A stretch of DNA of 64,000 nt from Bacillus sp. RAR_GA_16 (GCF_020165985.1 NZ_JAIUKZ010000007.1:62001-126000), one strand, 5' to 3'; positions 52,028-60,414 are shown, numbered from the stretch's first letter. The notes: a model not told the origin generated them from the sequence alone. Numbers and translations are program-made.

Positions 52028-53149
52028 TTATTTACGCTTACGAGCTTTAGAAACTGGGGCATTCTTTCTCGTTAATTCGAGATCTAATTTTTGCGTGATT
52101 TTCTCCAGGTATTTTTCTTCGCCTGGAAGCAGGAGTGTCACAACGGAACCCTCTTTCCCCATTCGTCCTGTTCGACCTGATCGATGAAGGTATGTTCTTG
52201 CATCCTCCGATAAATCGTAGTGGAAAACATGTGTAATGTTATCAATATCCAGTCCTCTTGCAGCAAGATCTGTTGTGAGCAATAGTTGAATTTGATCATT
52301 GCGGAATCGATTTAGAACATTTTTTCTTTCCGTCTTATTCGTTAAACTGTCTAATACATCGAAAGAAATTTTCTTAGTTGCAAGAATATCCTTTAGACGT
52401 GAAAGGTAGTTGCTGTTATTCACAAAGGCTAGCGCTTTAACCCCTTCTTTTCGTGCAAGTTTTCGAAGTAATTCGGGTTTCTCACGACGGTTGGTTACAT
52501 AATAACTGTGATCGATGGCTTTTTTTGCTTCTGCTGTAGCTTTAATGCTTAACACAGAAGGATTATCGGAAAGCTTTTTCGCCTGCATAAGGACTTTATC
52601 ACTAAGAGTAGCTGAGAAGAAGAGCAGTTGACAGTCTCTTAAAGCAGACTGACAGATGTAAGAGACATCTTCCATTGTAGAAGGATGAAGCACCTGATCG
52701 GCTTCATCGGCAACGATGCTTCTCACTTCATTCATTTTAAGCTTCTTCATCTCTATGAGTTCCGCGATTCGGTTAGGCGTTCCTACGATTAACTGCGGAT
52801 GTTTTTTTAGTTTGTCTAATTGGCGTTTGATTGCAGCCCCTCCTATCATAGAGGCTGCAGTCATTTCACTACCTTTTAAAAACTGCTGTGCTACTTCAAA
52901 TACTTGCATGGCAAGTTCGCGAGTTGGCGCTAAAACAATTGCCTGAGTGTTTTTCTTAGTTGGATCAAGCTTCTGCATAATCGGTAATAGAAAAGCTAGC
53001 GTCTTACCAGTCCCGGTAGGTGCTTCAACAAGTAAATCTTCTCCATTCAAGATACGAGGGATCGCTTGTTCTTGGACAGCAGAGAAAGTTGTAAAACCAG
53101 AAGATTTCCAGTTTTCGTTGAGGAATGGGTGTTGATCAAACATAGTCAT
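52028..53149 (-). CDS. yfmL: DEAD-box RNA helicase, YfmL type
   Basis: A 373-residue helicase with all core motifs: Q motif FTTFSAVQEQAIP, motif I EAPTGTGKT, Ia PTRELA, II ADEADQV (DEAD), III FFSATL, IV AFVNN, V TTDLAARGLDI and VI HRSGRTGRMG. The C-terminus ends shortly after the second RecA domain with a basic tail (VSKARKRK), so it is the minimal YfmL type and not CshA/CshB. YfmL of B. subtilis acts in ribosome assembly and growth in the cold. ATG 53149 follows AAGGAG. Confidence 0.93.
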   Translation of the reverse strand: MTMFDQHPFLNENWKSSGFTTFSAVQEQAIPRILNGEDLLVEAPTGTGKTLAFLLPIMQKLDPTKKNTQAIVLAPTRELAMQVFEVAQQFLKGSEMTAASMIGGAAIKRQLDKLKKHPQLIVGTPNRIAELIEMKKLKMNEVRSIVADEADQVLHPSTMEDVSYICQSALRDCQLLFFSATLSDKVLMQAKKLSDNPSVLSIKATAEAKKAIDHSYYVTNRREKPELLRKLARKEGVKALAFVNNSNYLSRLKDILATKKISFDVLDSLTNKTERKNVLNRFRNDQIQLLLTTDLAARGLDIDNITHVFHYDLSEDARTYLHRSGRTGRMGKEGSVVTLLLPGEEKYLEKITQKLDLELTRKNAPVSKARKRK

Positions 53150-53354
53150 AGGGTTACTCCTTTATTATCATATACGTTCCACCTGAAAAGCAGGATTATT
53201 TTATCAAGCTTGTTTCGGTTATCTTAGCCATATTTATTTTAACATAGTCAGCAATTTCTCAGAATGCGATCGGAATCTTTTTCGTTAGGGCGTCTATTAA
53301 TGTTTTGTTGAATTCTAAGAGGGAATAAACAATCTAGAGGGAGGGACAACGGAC

Positions 53355-53603
53355 ATGAATGGATACTTACTTAGAAAAATGGCTGTATATACATTACTTA
53401 CCGGAATCATCGCCGCAATTTTTATTGGCATTACGCTCGGAGAAAACCTACCGAATTACGCTACAATTGAGGAGCCGTATCCAATGCGTTGGCTAATTGG
53501 AATTGGGGCATTTGGCATCAGCGGCATCATTTCTTCGATCCTATACACGGGTGGTGTAATAGCGGATATTATTGCTCAAAAAAACGAACAAATTTCTCCA
53601 TAA
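53355..53603 (+). CDS. Two-helix membrane protein of unknown function
   Basis: An 82-residue protein with two membrane helices (AVYTLLTGIIAAIFIGITLG and WLIGIGAFGISGIISSILYT) joined by a short external loop with an acidic NYATIEEPYP. I do not recognise a family. ATG 53355 follows GAGGGAGGG, and a perfect terminator follows, so expression is likely. Single-gene unit. Confidence 0.65.
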   Translation: MNGYLLRKMAVYTLLTGIIAAIFIGITLGENLPNYATIEEPYPMRWLIGIGAFGISGIISSILYTGGVIADIIAQKNEQISP

Positions 53604-53610
53604 AATGGAT

Positions 53611-53641
53611 AAAGAGCGCATCGCCTCGATGCGCTCTTTCA
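53611..53641 (+). terminator. Terminator of the two-helix protein gene
   Basis: Perfect 13-base stem AAAGAGCGCATCG with CGATGCGCTCTTT, loop of three. Confidence 0.85.
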
Positions 53642-53973
53642 TTATATATAACGATCGTTATTTATTAACAGTAACTCCTTCATTGCCGCGGTAAACATAC
53701 CATAGAGATCTGTTGATCTCTCAAACAACGAAAGCCCTACCTCTCTTCCATCCTTACGGCTCCGAAGCCGCGCCAGTGTGAGTGAGGAGGATCAACAGCA
53801 ATTGTAGTATGGCCATTAACTTGATACAAGCCAATTAGAATCATGCTGTTCATACCTTTCCAGTTATGAATTTTAGTTCTCCTTATTTTAAAGGAGCTAG
53901 TTGTTAATAGGGGTTTGTTGATACCCAATTACTTATTATACACGTTTGATTGCATAAGTCAAATAGGGTTCTG
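53642..53973. other. 332-base gap with an uncertain minus-strand small ORF
   Basis: Holds a hairpin AGAGATC-TGTT-GATCTCT at 53703-53720 without a T-run. On the minus strand, GGAAAGG precedes a reading of about 35-38 residues (around 53737-53853, with VNGHTTIAVDPPHSHWRGFG) that could be real, but it has no terminator or recognisable family. Nothing else was seen. Confidence 0.3.
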
Positions 53974-54429
53974 TTATTTTTTAGAAAAATACCCTAATAA
54001 TCCAAGTGCAATACCGAGTAAGGCGCCACCGCCAACTTCGGCCGGCTGATGTCCAAGCAGTTCATTTAATTCTACATCCCTTCTTGCATGGAGCAGGTCA
54101 GGGTAATGACCTGATAAAAGCTCAATGTCTTCATCAAGGTCATTAACAAGTTGAGCAATTTCACCTGTGTGTCGCCTTATTCCTTGAGCATCGTACATGA
54201 CAATAACTCCAAAAACAACAGCAAGGGCGGTTTCAATTGAATGCCTTCCTGTTTCTAAGGCTGTATAAGTAGCTAATGCAGATACCCCTGCTGAATGAGA
54301 ACTTGGCATGCCGCCTGTTTGAAAGAGAGGACGCCAATCCCACTTGCCTGTTGTTGTTTTATGTGTCAAAATTTTTAACCCCTGTGCTAGAAAAATGGCT
54401 GAAAGTGCCACGTTTATCCCTTTATTCAT
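53974..54429 (-). CDS. yuiD: Divergent PAP2 family protein (YuiD)
   Basis: A 151-residue membrane protein with words of the DUF212/divergent PAP2 family: LFQTGGMPSSHSAGVSALAT (the PSSHS phosphatase-like motif), GVIVMYDAQGIRRHTGEIAQ and LLGHQPAEVGGGALLGIALG. These mark YuiD of B. subtilis (about 158 residues). Predicted membrane acid phosphatase; substrate unknown. ATG 54429 follows GAGGTGAG; a longer reading from 54528 would start in the region divergent to the next gene. Confidence 0.88.
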   Translation of the reverse strand: MNKGINVALSAIFLAQGLKILTHKTTTGKWDWRPLFQTGGMPSSHSAGVSALATYTALETGRHSIETALAVVFGVIVMYDAQGIRRHTGEIAQLVNDLDEDIELLSGHYPDLLHARRDVELNELLGHQPAEVGGGALLGIALGLLGYFSKK

Positions 54430-54520
54430 TTTACTCACCTCATTGTTATTCTGGCAAAAAACCGCATGTTTATGAAACCTGCAGGAAAAAATAAGAATGA
54501 CAATGAAAGGAGAGAAAGCT

Positions 54521-54703
54521 TTGAACATTACTCAGCATGAGGCAGAGGTAATACGTTCTGCGTTAACTTCATTAATGAATGATTCAAACAGGGAGAGCTA
54601 TATAGCAGTTTTAGAAAAAATAGCCCTTCCTTCTCCTGTAACTCAGTTTTGTGATGTGGAAGGGTTTATGAATGCGGGAGTAGAGATAATCGATTCATTT
54701 TAA
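54521..54703 (+). CDS. 60-residue protein of unknown function
   Basis: A short soluble protein (LNITQHEAEVIRSALTSLMN start) with two likely helices, rich in acidic residues. TTG 54521 follows AAAGGAGAG by six bases, while the in-frame ATG at 54497 has no ribosome site. It diverges from yuiD. No family recognised, no terminator seen. The ribosome site and clean frame make it a probable gene. Confidence 0.5.
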   Translation: MNITQHEAEVIRSALTSLMNDSNRESYIAVLEKIALPSPVTQFCDVEGFMNAGVEIIDSF

Positions 54704-54809
54704 ACGTCCTACACTTTTTAGGTGAAGAGCGCATTGAAAACCGCTTTAAATTAGGATCAGGCCTTTCCTTCCGTTAGGCTAGAAGCAAAGTATGGAGGGA
54801 GGGGTCTCA

Positions 54810-55171
54810 ATGGAGAAAGTTGTGATCGTGACAGGTGCTACGTCAGGGATCGGTCAAGAAACAGCCCGTTATTCTCTGAAAAAGGAGCTACAGTCGTTGG
54901 GATAGGTCGTTTTGAAGAACGTGGTGAACAGTTAGAACAAATTAGTGAAGATTTGTCGGGTTCTATTGATTTCTACTAGGTTGATGTTGGGACGAAGAAG
55001 AAGTCGACCAGTTTTTCGTGAAATTTAAGACAGTCTATAAAAAAGTAGATATTCTCTTTAATCATGCAGGCATTGCAGATGTTGCTCTCGGGCCGCTTAG
55101 TCGCGTTTCTGATGCCAGCTATATTTAATGGGCATAACCTTGTTATTGATGGTGGGTACACTTTGTCATAA
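54810..55171 (+). pseudogene. Degraded short-chain dehydrogenase/reductase gene
   Basis: Remnant of an SDR oxidoreductase. The start MEKVVIVTGATSGIGQETAR with the TGxxxGIG cofactor motif and a GGAGGGAGG ribosome site is intact. A one-base loss near 54873 then shifts the frame (the continuation reads FSEKGATVVGIGRFEERGEQ), TAG replaces the expected codon at 54978, another base is lost near 54990, and after NHAGIADVALGPL (the NAG-like motif) most of the enzyme is missing, including the YxxxK site. The last residues NGHNLVIDGGYTLS are the normal SDR C-terminus. Several independent lesions and a large internal deletion show a truly dead gene. Confidence 0.85.
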
Positions 55172-55175
55172 TCCT

Positions 55176-55217
55176 GAACTGCACCGATGGTTGGTGGTAG
55201 CCACATCGGTGCAGTTC
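55176..55217. terminator. Strong hairpin between the SDR remnant and the capA-like gene
   Basis: Perfect 14-base stem (GAACTGCACCGATG with its complement at 55204-55217), loop of 14. Only a weak T-rich stretch follows on the plus strand and none on the minus. Position suggests a shared terminator. Confidence 0.55.
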
Positions 55218-55218
55218 C

Positions 55219-56346
55219 TTATTCCTTTGGTACCTTCAAATCCGGAACCCATTTGCTCATATGGTTGTTTATTTCCTCTAATTGTTTAGGATTCGCCTTT
55301 TTTAATGGATGAACATGATAGTTTTTATCAACAAACGTTGGTGTGAAAGATGGTGATGTGACCGTAAGTGTCGTCTTGCCTCTAAACTTCTCTTTCGCAA
55401 ATTCTACTTTTAGTACCCCTCCGATATCTTTGTAATCTCCCTTTTGACCTGACAAAAAGTTACCTAATGAATACGCAACAAGAACCTTTCGATTGTCTTT
55501 TGTTTCAATCCACTCTAATGGTTGAAGCACATGTGGGTGGTGGCCTAGAATCAGATCAGCTCCTGCTTCAGCAAGAAATGAACTCAGCTCTAATTGCGTA
55601 TGATTCGGCAAACGTTCATATTCAGTTCCAAAGTGCACACTTACTACAACACTATCCGCTTGTTTTTTCGCCTCTTGAATATCCCTGCTCATTATCTTTT
55701 TATCTATATAGTTGACGAGGTATGGTTTATTAGCTGGAGGGCGAATGCCGTTTGTCCCATATGTATAAGAAAGGAAAGCTAACGTGATGCCATTATGCTC
55801 GATTGTTCGAATTTGGTCGCGGTCTTCTTTAGATGTGTAGCTTCCTGTATAAAGCATATCGATTTTATTCCAGTGCTGAATGGCGTTTTGAATTGCCTTC
55901 TCACCGCGGTCTAACGTATGGTTATTTGCCATTGAAACGATGTCGATCCCGGAGCTTTTCAGGGCATCGCCCACTTCAGTTGGACTGTTAAACGTAGGAT
56001 AAGAAGAAAGTCCTAATGATGTTCCACCAATCACTGTTTCTTGATTAGCTATGGTAATGTCCGCATCCTGTAGGAGGTTTTGAACGTCTTGAAGCATTGG
56101 GTTAAAATTGTAACTTTCTCCCTTTGCTGCTTTTTCGTAGACGCGGTCGTGGATAAGAATATCTCCAATTGCTGCAAGTGTTACCATGCTCTTATCAAGA
56201 GAAGAATTATTCATATTTTGTGACACGTTTCGATAAGTCTCTAGATCTGAAGCGTTTTTAGGCTCTTCCTTTTGATTGGATAGCCAATAGCTAAATCCTC
56301 CAATCGAAATCAGAAGGATAATGAGTAGAAGAGGCATTTTTTTCAT
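55219..56346 (-). CDS. CapA-family metallophosphatase-like lipid- or membrane-anchored protein
   Basis: A 375-residue exported protein: an N-terminal membrane anchor (MPLLLIILLISIGGFSYWLS) and a PGA_cap domain (PF09587) with the calcineurin-like metal sites AAIGDILIHDRV, ANQETVIGG, MANNHTLDRG, VSVHFGTEYE and LILGHHPHVLQ. The family includes CapA/PgsA of poly-gamma-glutamate synthesis. No capB, capC or capE genes are next to it, so a role in polyglutamate cannot be assumed; many solitary members exist. ATG 56346 follows AGGTG by seven bases. Confidence 0.88.
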   Translation of the reverse strand: MKKMPLLLIILLISIGGFSYWLSNQKEEPKNASDLETYRNVSQNMNNSSLDKSMVTLAAIGDILIHDRVYEKAAKGESYNFNPMLQDVQNLLQDADITIANQETVIGGTSLGLSSYPTFNSPTEVGDALKSSGIDIVSMANNHTLDRGEKAIQNAIQHWNKIDMLYTGSYTSKEDRDQIRTIEHNGITLAFLSYTYGTNGIRPPANKPYLVNYIDKKIMSRDIQEAKKQADSVVVSVHFGTEYERLPNHTQLELSSFLAEAGADLILGHHPHVLQPLEWIETKDNRKVLVAYSLGNFLSGQKGDYKDIGGVLKVEFAKEKFRGKTTLTVTSPSFTPTFVDKNYHVHPLKKANPKQLEEINNHMSKWVPDLKVPKE

Positions 56347-56491
56347 TGTTTTCACCTATATCCATTTGTAAATTAAAGCGTTCTCACCGCTATCGTACCA
56401 CCTTTTTATAAGAAAAGCATGTCGATTTAAGAAAGAGTCATTTTTATCCAGTTTTTTTGAAAAAGGAATAGGCACAGCTCATGAGCCGTGC

Positions 56492-57026
56492 CTATTTGAG
56501 GAAGAGGCGATCGGGTTTAATCACGACTGACGAGGTGTTAATGTTTTCTAGAAACGAAGAAGCGCAAGCCTCTTCTTGTTTAAGAAAATCCGTCAAATGT
56601 GCTTTTACGCTTGTCCTGTAAACTCCTTCAAATGGTTTTAAAACACCGTTAATAGTAGGAAGGACGGCATCAACATCCAATTTCAATAAGCTCTTTATTA
56701 ATCTACTTGCCATACAAGTAGAAGGTGCGAGGTTATCTGATTCGATAACCCATGCAACTTCCGTTCTAGAAAGTGATAGCCCGGCGTGTAGTCCCCCTAA
56801 CGGTCCTTTGCTTTGGAAAAAATCTGTAATGACGCGGGTCTCTGCTGGTACATAGGGTAGTAACTCTCTAGGCGTATTTGTCACGACGATTATTTCGTCA
56901 ACGATCTTACGCATTTCTCTAATCTGAAACTGAATAAGCAGTTCACTATGATGTGGTAGAAGGGAATCTATGACGACCGTAGACATGATCATTTGGTCCT
57001 CCGGCTAAAATAACTCCTGTTAGCAT
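56492..57026 (-). pseudogene. mobA: MobA-like molybdenum cofactor guanylyltransferase, split by one extra base
   Basis: The first frame starts at ATG 57026 (AAGGTGA upstream) as MLTGVILAGGPNDHVYGRHR, the nucleotide-binding start of MobA. The rest lies in another frame (from about 56965 to 56492): LLPHHSELLIQFQIREMRKI, KGPLGGLHAGLSLS, LKPFEGVYRTSV. Dropping one A of the pair at 56965-56966 joins them as GRHRSLLPHHSELL, exactly the spacing of the family, and yields about 177 residues, slightly short for MobA. The P-loop is unusual: LAGGPNDHVYG replaces LAGGxSxRMG. MobA adds GMP to molybdopterin for anaerobic respiratory enzymes. It is divergent from fnr, with an Fnr box between them. Confidence 0.8.
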
Positions 57027-57125
57027 GCTCTTCACCTTCCAATTCGTTTGTTAGTCTAAATGTATCCTCTGTTTGAAAAATAGACTGTAAGGAATGTCAC
57101 AACTTTTAGCGGAATATGAGCAAGA

Positions 57126-57141
57126 TGTGATGTTTATCACA
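57126..57141. promoter_or_regulatory. FNR box between mobA and fnr
   Basis: TGTGA-TGTTTA-TCACA, a perfect dyad with a six-base spacer. It can serve fnr (autoregulation) and the divergent mobA gene. Confidence 0.65.
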
Positions 57142-57198
57142 CCTGAATGAGAAGTGACCTTCTATAATAGAAGCAACAGAAGCGTTCTAGGAGGGAAA

Positions 57199-57927
57199 AT
57201 GATGAAAATCACTTGTCCGGTTACGATGATGAATAAGGGTGGGTACAACACACAGTCCTTTACCAAAGAGAATTTTATTAAACTAGAAGAGTTAATGTAT
57301 GAGCAACAGGTGAAACGTGGTGAAAAGATCTACTGGGAAGGGGATAACTGCAGTCATCTTTATTATTTGAAAAGTGGAGCGGTGAAACTTACGAAAAGTT
57401 CAGATGAGGGTAAGGACCTCGTTCTCTATCATTTCCAGGCAGGCGACCTTTTTGGAGAAATTGGAGATGACTCCCACGTTGTTAATAGTTTTAGTGCAGA
57501 AGCGATGACGGATTGCAGTCTTGGGGTCATACAGCAGAAAGATCTAGAAACCATTGTTTGGCAGAACGGGGATCTTGCCATTGAATTTATGAAATGGATG
57601 GGATATATGCAGCGGTTTACGCAAACGAAACTTCGTGACTTAATGTTTTTTGGTAAACACGGAGCTCTTGCTTCTACACTGATTCGAATTGCGAACACTT
57701 ATGGTATTGAGGAAGGAAATACGATTCGTTTAACGACAAAATTCACAAATACGGAAATTGCAGATTTAATTGGCGCAACGCGTGAAACGGTGAATCGAAT
57801 GTTAAATCAGTTAAAAAAAGATGAGATCATTGCTTATGAAAATGGAACGATTACAATAGAAGATCTTGAAAGCCTTAAAGCGATTTGTCATTGTGAAGGA
57901 TGTCCTAAAAACATATGTCGATTATAA
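57199..57927 (+). CDS. fnr: Crp/Fnr-family anaerobic regulator Fnr
   Basis: A 242-residue regulator: a cAMP-binding-like beta barrel (RGEKIYWEGDNCSHLYYLKS, GDLFGEIGDD), a dimerisation helix, and a helix-turn-helix (TNTEIADLIGATRETVNRML) with the E..R recognition pattern that reads TGTGA. The C-terminus, CHCEGCPKNICRL, has cysteines placed as in Bacillus Fnr, where three of them hold a [4Fe-4S] cluster; so oxygen sensing is likely. The N-terminus has no such Cys cluster as in E. coli FNR. Start ATG 57199 (or the next Met) follows AGGAGG. An Fnr box lies 58 bases upstream. Confidence 0.92.
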   Translation: MMKITCPVTMMNKGGYNTQSFTKENFIKLEELMYEQQVKRGEKIYWEGDNCSHLYYLKSGAVKLTKSSDEGKDLVLYHFQAGDLFGEIGDDSHVVNSFSAEAMTDCSLGVIQQKDLETIVWQNGDLAIEFMKWMGYMQRFTQTKLRDLMFFGKHGALASTLIRIANTYGIEEGNTIRLTTKFTNTEIADLIGATRETVNRMLNQLKKDEIIAYENGTITIEDLESLKAICHCEGCPKNICRL

Positions 57928-57962
57928 AGAGGTCAGGAAGGTATCCTGCTCTCTTTTTTTTT
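57927..57962 (+). terminator. Terminator of fnr
   Basis: Imperfect stem AGAGGTCAGGA with TCCTGCTCTCT, then a run of eight T. Confidence 0.7.
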
Positions 57963-58046
57963 GTGATTTTATTGACCGGGAGCGATATTGGCTAAATTCT
58001 TGTGTTATTGGCTTAAAACGCCCAAATCCAAAAGCTTCCTTTGTTT

Positions 58047-58062
58047 TGTGAGTTAAGTCACA
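58047..58062. promoter_or_regulatory. FNR box before the ba3-type oxidase operon
   Basis: TGTGA-GTTAAG-TCACA, perfect dyad with a six-base spacer, 62 bases before the first oxidase gene. The position is compatible with activation by Fnr. Confidence 0.65.
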
Positions 58063-58123
58063 GATTCTACTTCAATATTCTCCTAAACTAAATCTATATC
58101 GAGCATACAAAGGAGGAGGAACA

Positions 58124-58282
58124 ATGGGGGTTCTTGAGGAGAAAAAGGAAACGACAACAAAAGTCGTTACGACAAAGGAAGGACCAAATCTGAAAGGAAC
58201 GATGATCGCTGTCATGTTACTTGGGGGATTTATTGTCCTTTCCTGGTTTGGCGTCTACTGGCTTTATCTCGTTCGTCTTTAG
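58124..58282 (+). CDS. Cytochrome c oxidase subunit IIa (ba3 type)
   Basis: A 52-residue protein missing from longer-gene lists. ATG 58124 follows AGGAGGAGG. Residues 1-25 are polar; then one membrane helix (GTMIAVMLLGGFIVLSWFGV) and a short tail WLYLVRL. Size, single helix and place before subunit II match the small subunit IIa of ba3-type oxidases (CbaD of Thermus). It lies 15 bases before the next gene in the same operon. Confidence 0.8.
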   Translation: MGVLEEKKETTTKVVTTKEGPNLKGTMIAVMLLGGFIVLSWFGVYWLYLVRL

Positions 58283-58297
58283 AAAGGAGGAAACGGC

Positions 58298-58771
58298 ATG
58301 CACATGCACAAATTAGAAAGGTTATGGCTAATAATCGGAAGTGGGGCACTTGTTGTGTTTTTATTGGTAATAGGTGTGAATGCTTTCGCAATGGGTCACA
58401 CGCCACCAAGTGATCGTGATATTCTAGATCCTACTCAAGTTGATTTAACGGCGCCATTCGATGATCCAGGATTAAAAAAGATTGGTGATAACGAATATGA
58501 GTTAGTTTTAGTTGCACAGGCTTTTATTTTTCAATCAAACGATGAATTGAAAATACCTGAAGGCGCAACGGTACATTTTAAAGTAACGAGTAAAGACGTG
58601 GTCCACGGCTTTCAAATTCCCAAAACAAATGTCAATATGATGATTACGCCAGGTCATGTAAATACGATTACACATACGTTTGATGAAGCAGGTCAGTTTC
58701 TCATTTTATGTAATGAATATTGTGGGGTAGGTCACCAGGCTATGGGTGTCCCTCTGGAGGTGATAAAATGA
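58298..58771 (+). CDS. cbaB: Cytochrome c oxidase subunit II, ba3 type (CuA)
   Basis: A 157-residue subunit: one N-terminal helix (LIIGSGALVVFLLVIGVNAF) and a cupredoxin domain with the CuA ligands in DVVHGFQIP (His) and LCNEYCGVGHQAMG (Cys, Cys, His, Met). The short, one-helix form is typical of ba3-type enzymes. It accepts electrons from cytochrome c. The stop overlaps the start of subunit I (ATGA). ATG 58298 follows AAAGGAGG. Confidence 0.93.
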   Translation: MHMHKLERLWLIIGSGALVVFLLVIGVNAFAMGHTPPSDRDILDPTQVDLTAPFDDPGLKKIGDNEYELVLVAQAFIFQSNDELKIPEGATVHFKVTSKDVVHGFQIPKTNVNMMITPGHVNTITHTFDEAGQFLILCNEYCGVGHQAMGVPLEVIK

Positions 58772-60414
58772 TGAATCCAATGATCGTCGATCGAAATGAT
58801 GCAAAGCTTAGTATGGCTCATTTATTTATTGCCTTTGCAGCTGTACTTTTGGGTGGGATTGCAGGGCTTTTGCAAACGCTTGTAAGAAGTGGCACCATTG
58901 TACTTCCGGCAGGGATAGGCTATTATCAGCTGCTGACAGCTCATGGTATTTTATTAGCACTTGTATTTACAACTTATTTTATTATTGGGTTTTTTTATGC
59001 CGGAATGAGCAGAACGATGGGGAAGTTCTATGATCAGCCTTATCGATTAGGATGGCTTGGCTACATCGTGATGACCATTGGAACGGTACTGACAACAATC
59101 ATGATCTTGTTAAATGAAGGAACCGTTCTGTATACATTCTATGCGCCGTTAAAAGCTTCTCCATGGTTCTATATTGGTCTTACGTTATTTATCGTTGGGA
59201 CCTGGTTAGCGGGTGGCGCGATGTGCCATCAGTATTATATTTGGAAAAAGGTTTCTCATGATAAGCTTTCCCCATTATTTAGCTTTATGGCTGTCATGAC
59301 GATGGTTTTGTGGTTTGTTGCTACAATTGGTGTTGCTGTTTCCGTTATCTTTCAGTTCATTCCCTGGTCATTCGGATGGGTGGATGAGATTAACATTCTA
59401 CTTAGTCGCACGCTTTTCTGGTATTTTGGTCACCCTCTTGTGTATTTCTGGCTTCTACCTGCCTACGTGTGCTGGTATGTTATTATTCCTGAAATCATTG
59501 GAGGTAAAATTTTTAGTGATTCTTTAGCACGATTGTCTTTTGTCCTTTTCTTACTGTTTTCAATTCCAGTTGGTTTTCATCATCAGTTACTTGAATCTGG
59601 TATATCTCCGTTTTGGAAATATTTACAAGTGGTGTTGACGTTTATGGTCATTGTTCCTTCTCTCATGACTGCCTTTTCACTATTTGCTTCATTTGAAATT
59701 GCAGGTCGAAGAAAGGGAGCAAAAGGATTATTCGGTTGGTTTCGTGCATTACCTTGGAAAGATGCAAGATTCTTTGCTCCGATGGTCGGTATGTTAATCT
59801 TTATCCCGGCTGGTGCGGGTGGGATTATTAATGCCAGTAACCAAATGAACCAAATTGTTCATAATACGCTTTGGGTTACAGGGCATTTTCATCTTACGGT
59901 CGCTTCGAGTGTGGCGCTTACGTTCTTCGGGATTGCATACTGGCTAATCCCACACCTGACAGGTCGTGTGCTAACAGGAAGAATGCATCAAATGGCGAAT
60001 TTGCAAACGATTCTATGGGCTGTTGGTATGTTCTTCATGTCAGGAGCGATGCATACCGTTGGGTTACTTGGTGCACCGAGAAGAACGGCTTATACAACGT
60101 ATCAGGATAATCCTGACGCGTTAGGATGGATTCCTTATGAGGTAACAATGGCCGTTGGTGGCTCCATTCTCTTTATTGCTATTTTATTATTAATCGTCAT
60201 AATAACGGATCTTGCCTTTTTCGCTCCAAAAGGGAAAGAAGATTTCCCGATTGGCGAAGTGGCAGAGGGTGCCGAGAAAACACCTCCTATATTAGAGAAT
60301 TGGAGATTATGGCTCGGTATCGCGACTGTACTTATTCTTGTAGCTTATACTGTACCCGTTGTTCATATGATCGAGCATGCTCCTCCTGGTTCTCCTGGAT
60401 ATAAATTCTGGTAA
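58768..60414 (+). CDS. cbaA: Cytochrome c oxidase subunit I, ba3 type
   Basis: A 548-residue membrane protein with about 13 helices. Heme and CuB ligands: AHGILLAL (low-spin heme His), FGHPLVYFWLLPAY (CuB His and the covalent Tyr), GFHHQLLESG (the two other CuB His) and TGHFHLTVASS (heme His pair). The proton channel D residue of A-type oxidases is not evident, as in ba3/B-type. It reduces O2 and pumps protons. ATG 58768 follows GGAGGTGATA and overlaps the subunit II stop. The Fnr box before the operon suggests use under low oxygen. Confidence 0.94.
   Translation: MMNPMIVDRNDAKLSMAHLFIAFAAVLLGGIAGLLQTLVRSGTIVLPAGIGYYQLLTAHGILLALVFTTYFIIGFFYAGMSRTMGKFYDQPYRLGWLGYIVMTIGTVLTTIMILLNEGTVLYTFYAPLKASPWFYIGLTLFIVGTWLAGGAMCHQYYIWKKVSHDKLSPLFSFMAVMTMVLWFVATIGVAVSVIFQFIPWSFGWVDEINILLSRTLFWYFGHPLVYFWLLPAYVCWYVIIPEIIGGKIFSDSLARLSFVLFLLFSIPVGFHHQLLESGISPFWKYLQVVLTFMVIVPSLMTAFSLFASFEIAGRRKGAKGLFGWFRALPWKDARFFAPMVGMLIFIPAGAGGIINASNQMNQIVHNTLWVTGHFHLTVASSVALTFFGIAYWLIPHLTGRVLTGRMHQMANLQTILWAVGMFFMSGAMHTVGLLGAPRRTAYTTYQDNPDALGWIPYEVTMAVGGSILFIAILLLIVIITDLAFFAPKGKEDFPIGEVAEGAEKTPPILENWRLWLGIATVLILVAYTVPVVHMIEHAPPGSPGYKFW

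Noticed and set aside
53737-53928. 63-residue minus-strand reading frame as a gene
   Set aside because: The long start has no ribosome site. A shorter version has a weak one but no family or terminator, so it is only mentioned in the gap entry.
1896-56966. Programmed +1 frameshifting at GATTCC in three genes
   Set aside because: No stop codon, pause or slippery repeat is at the shift site, and the three genes are unrelated. Kept only as a remote alternative.
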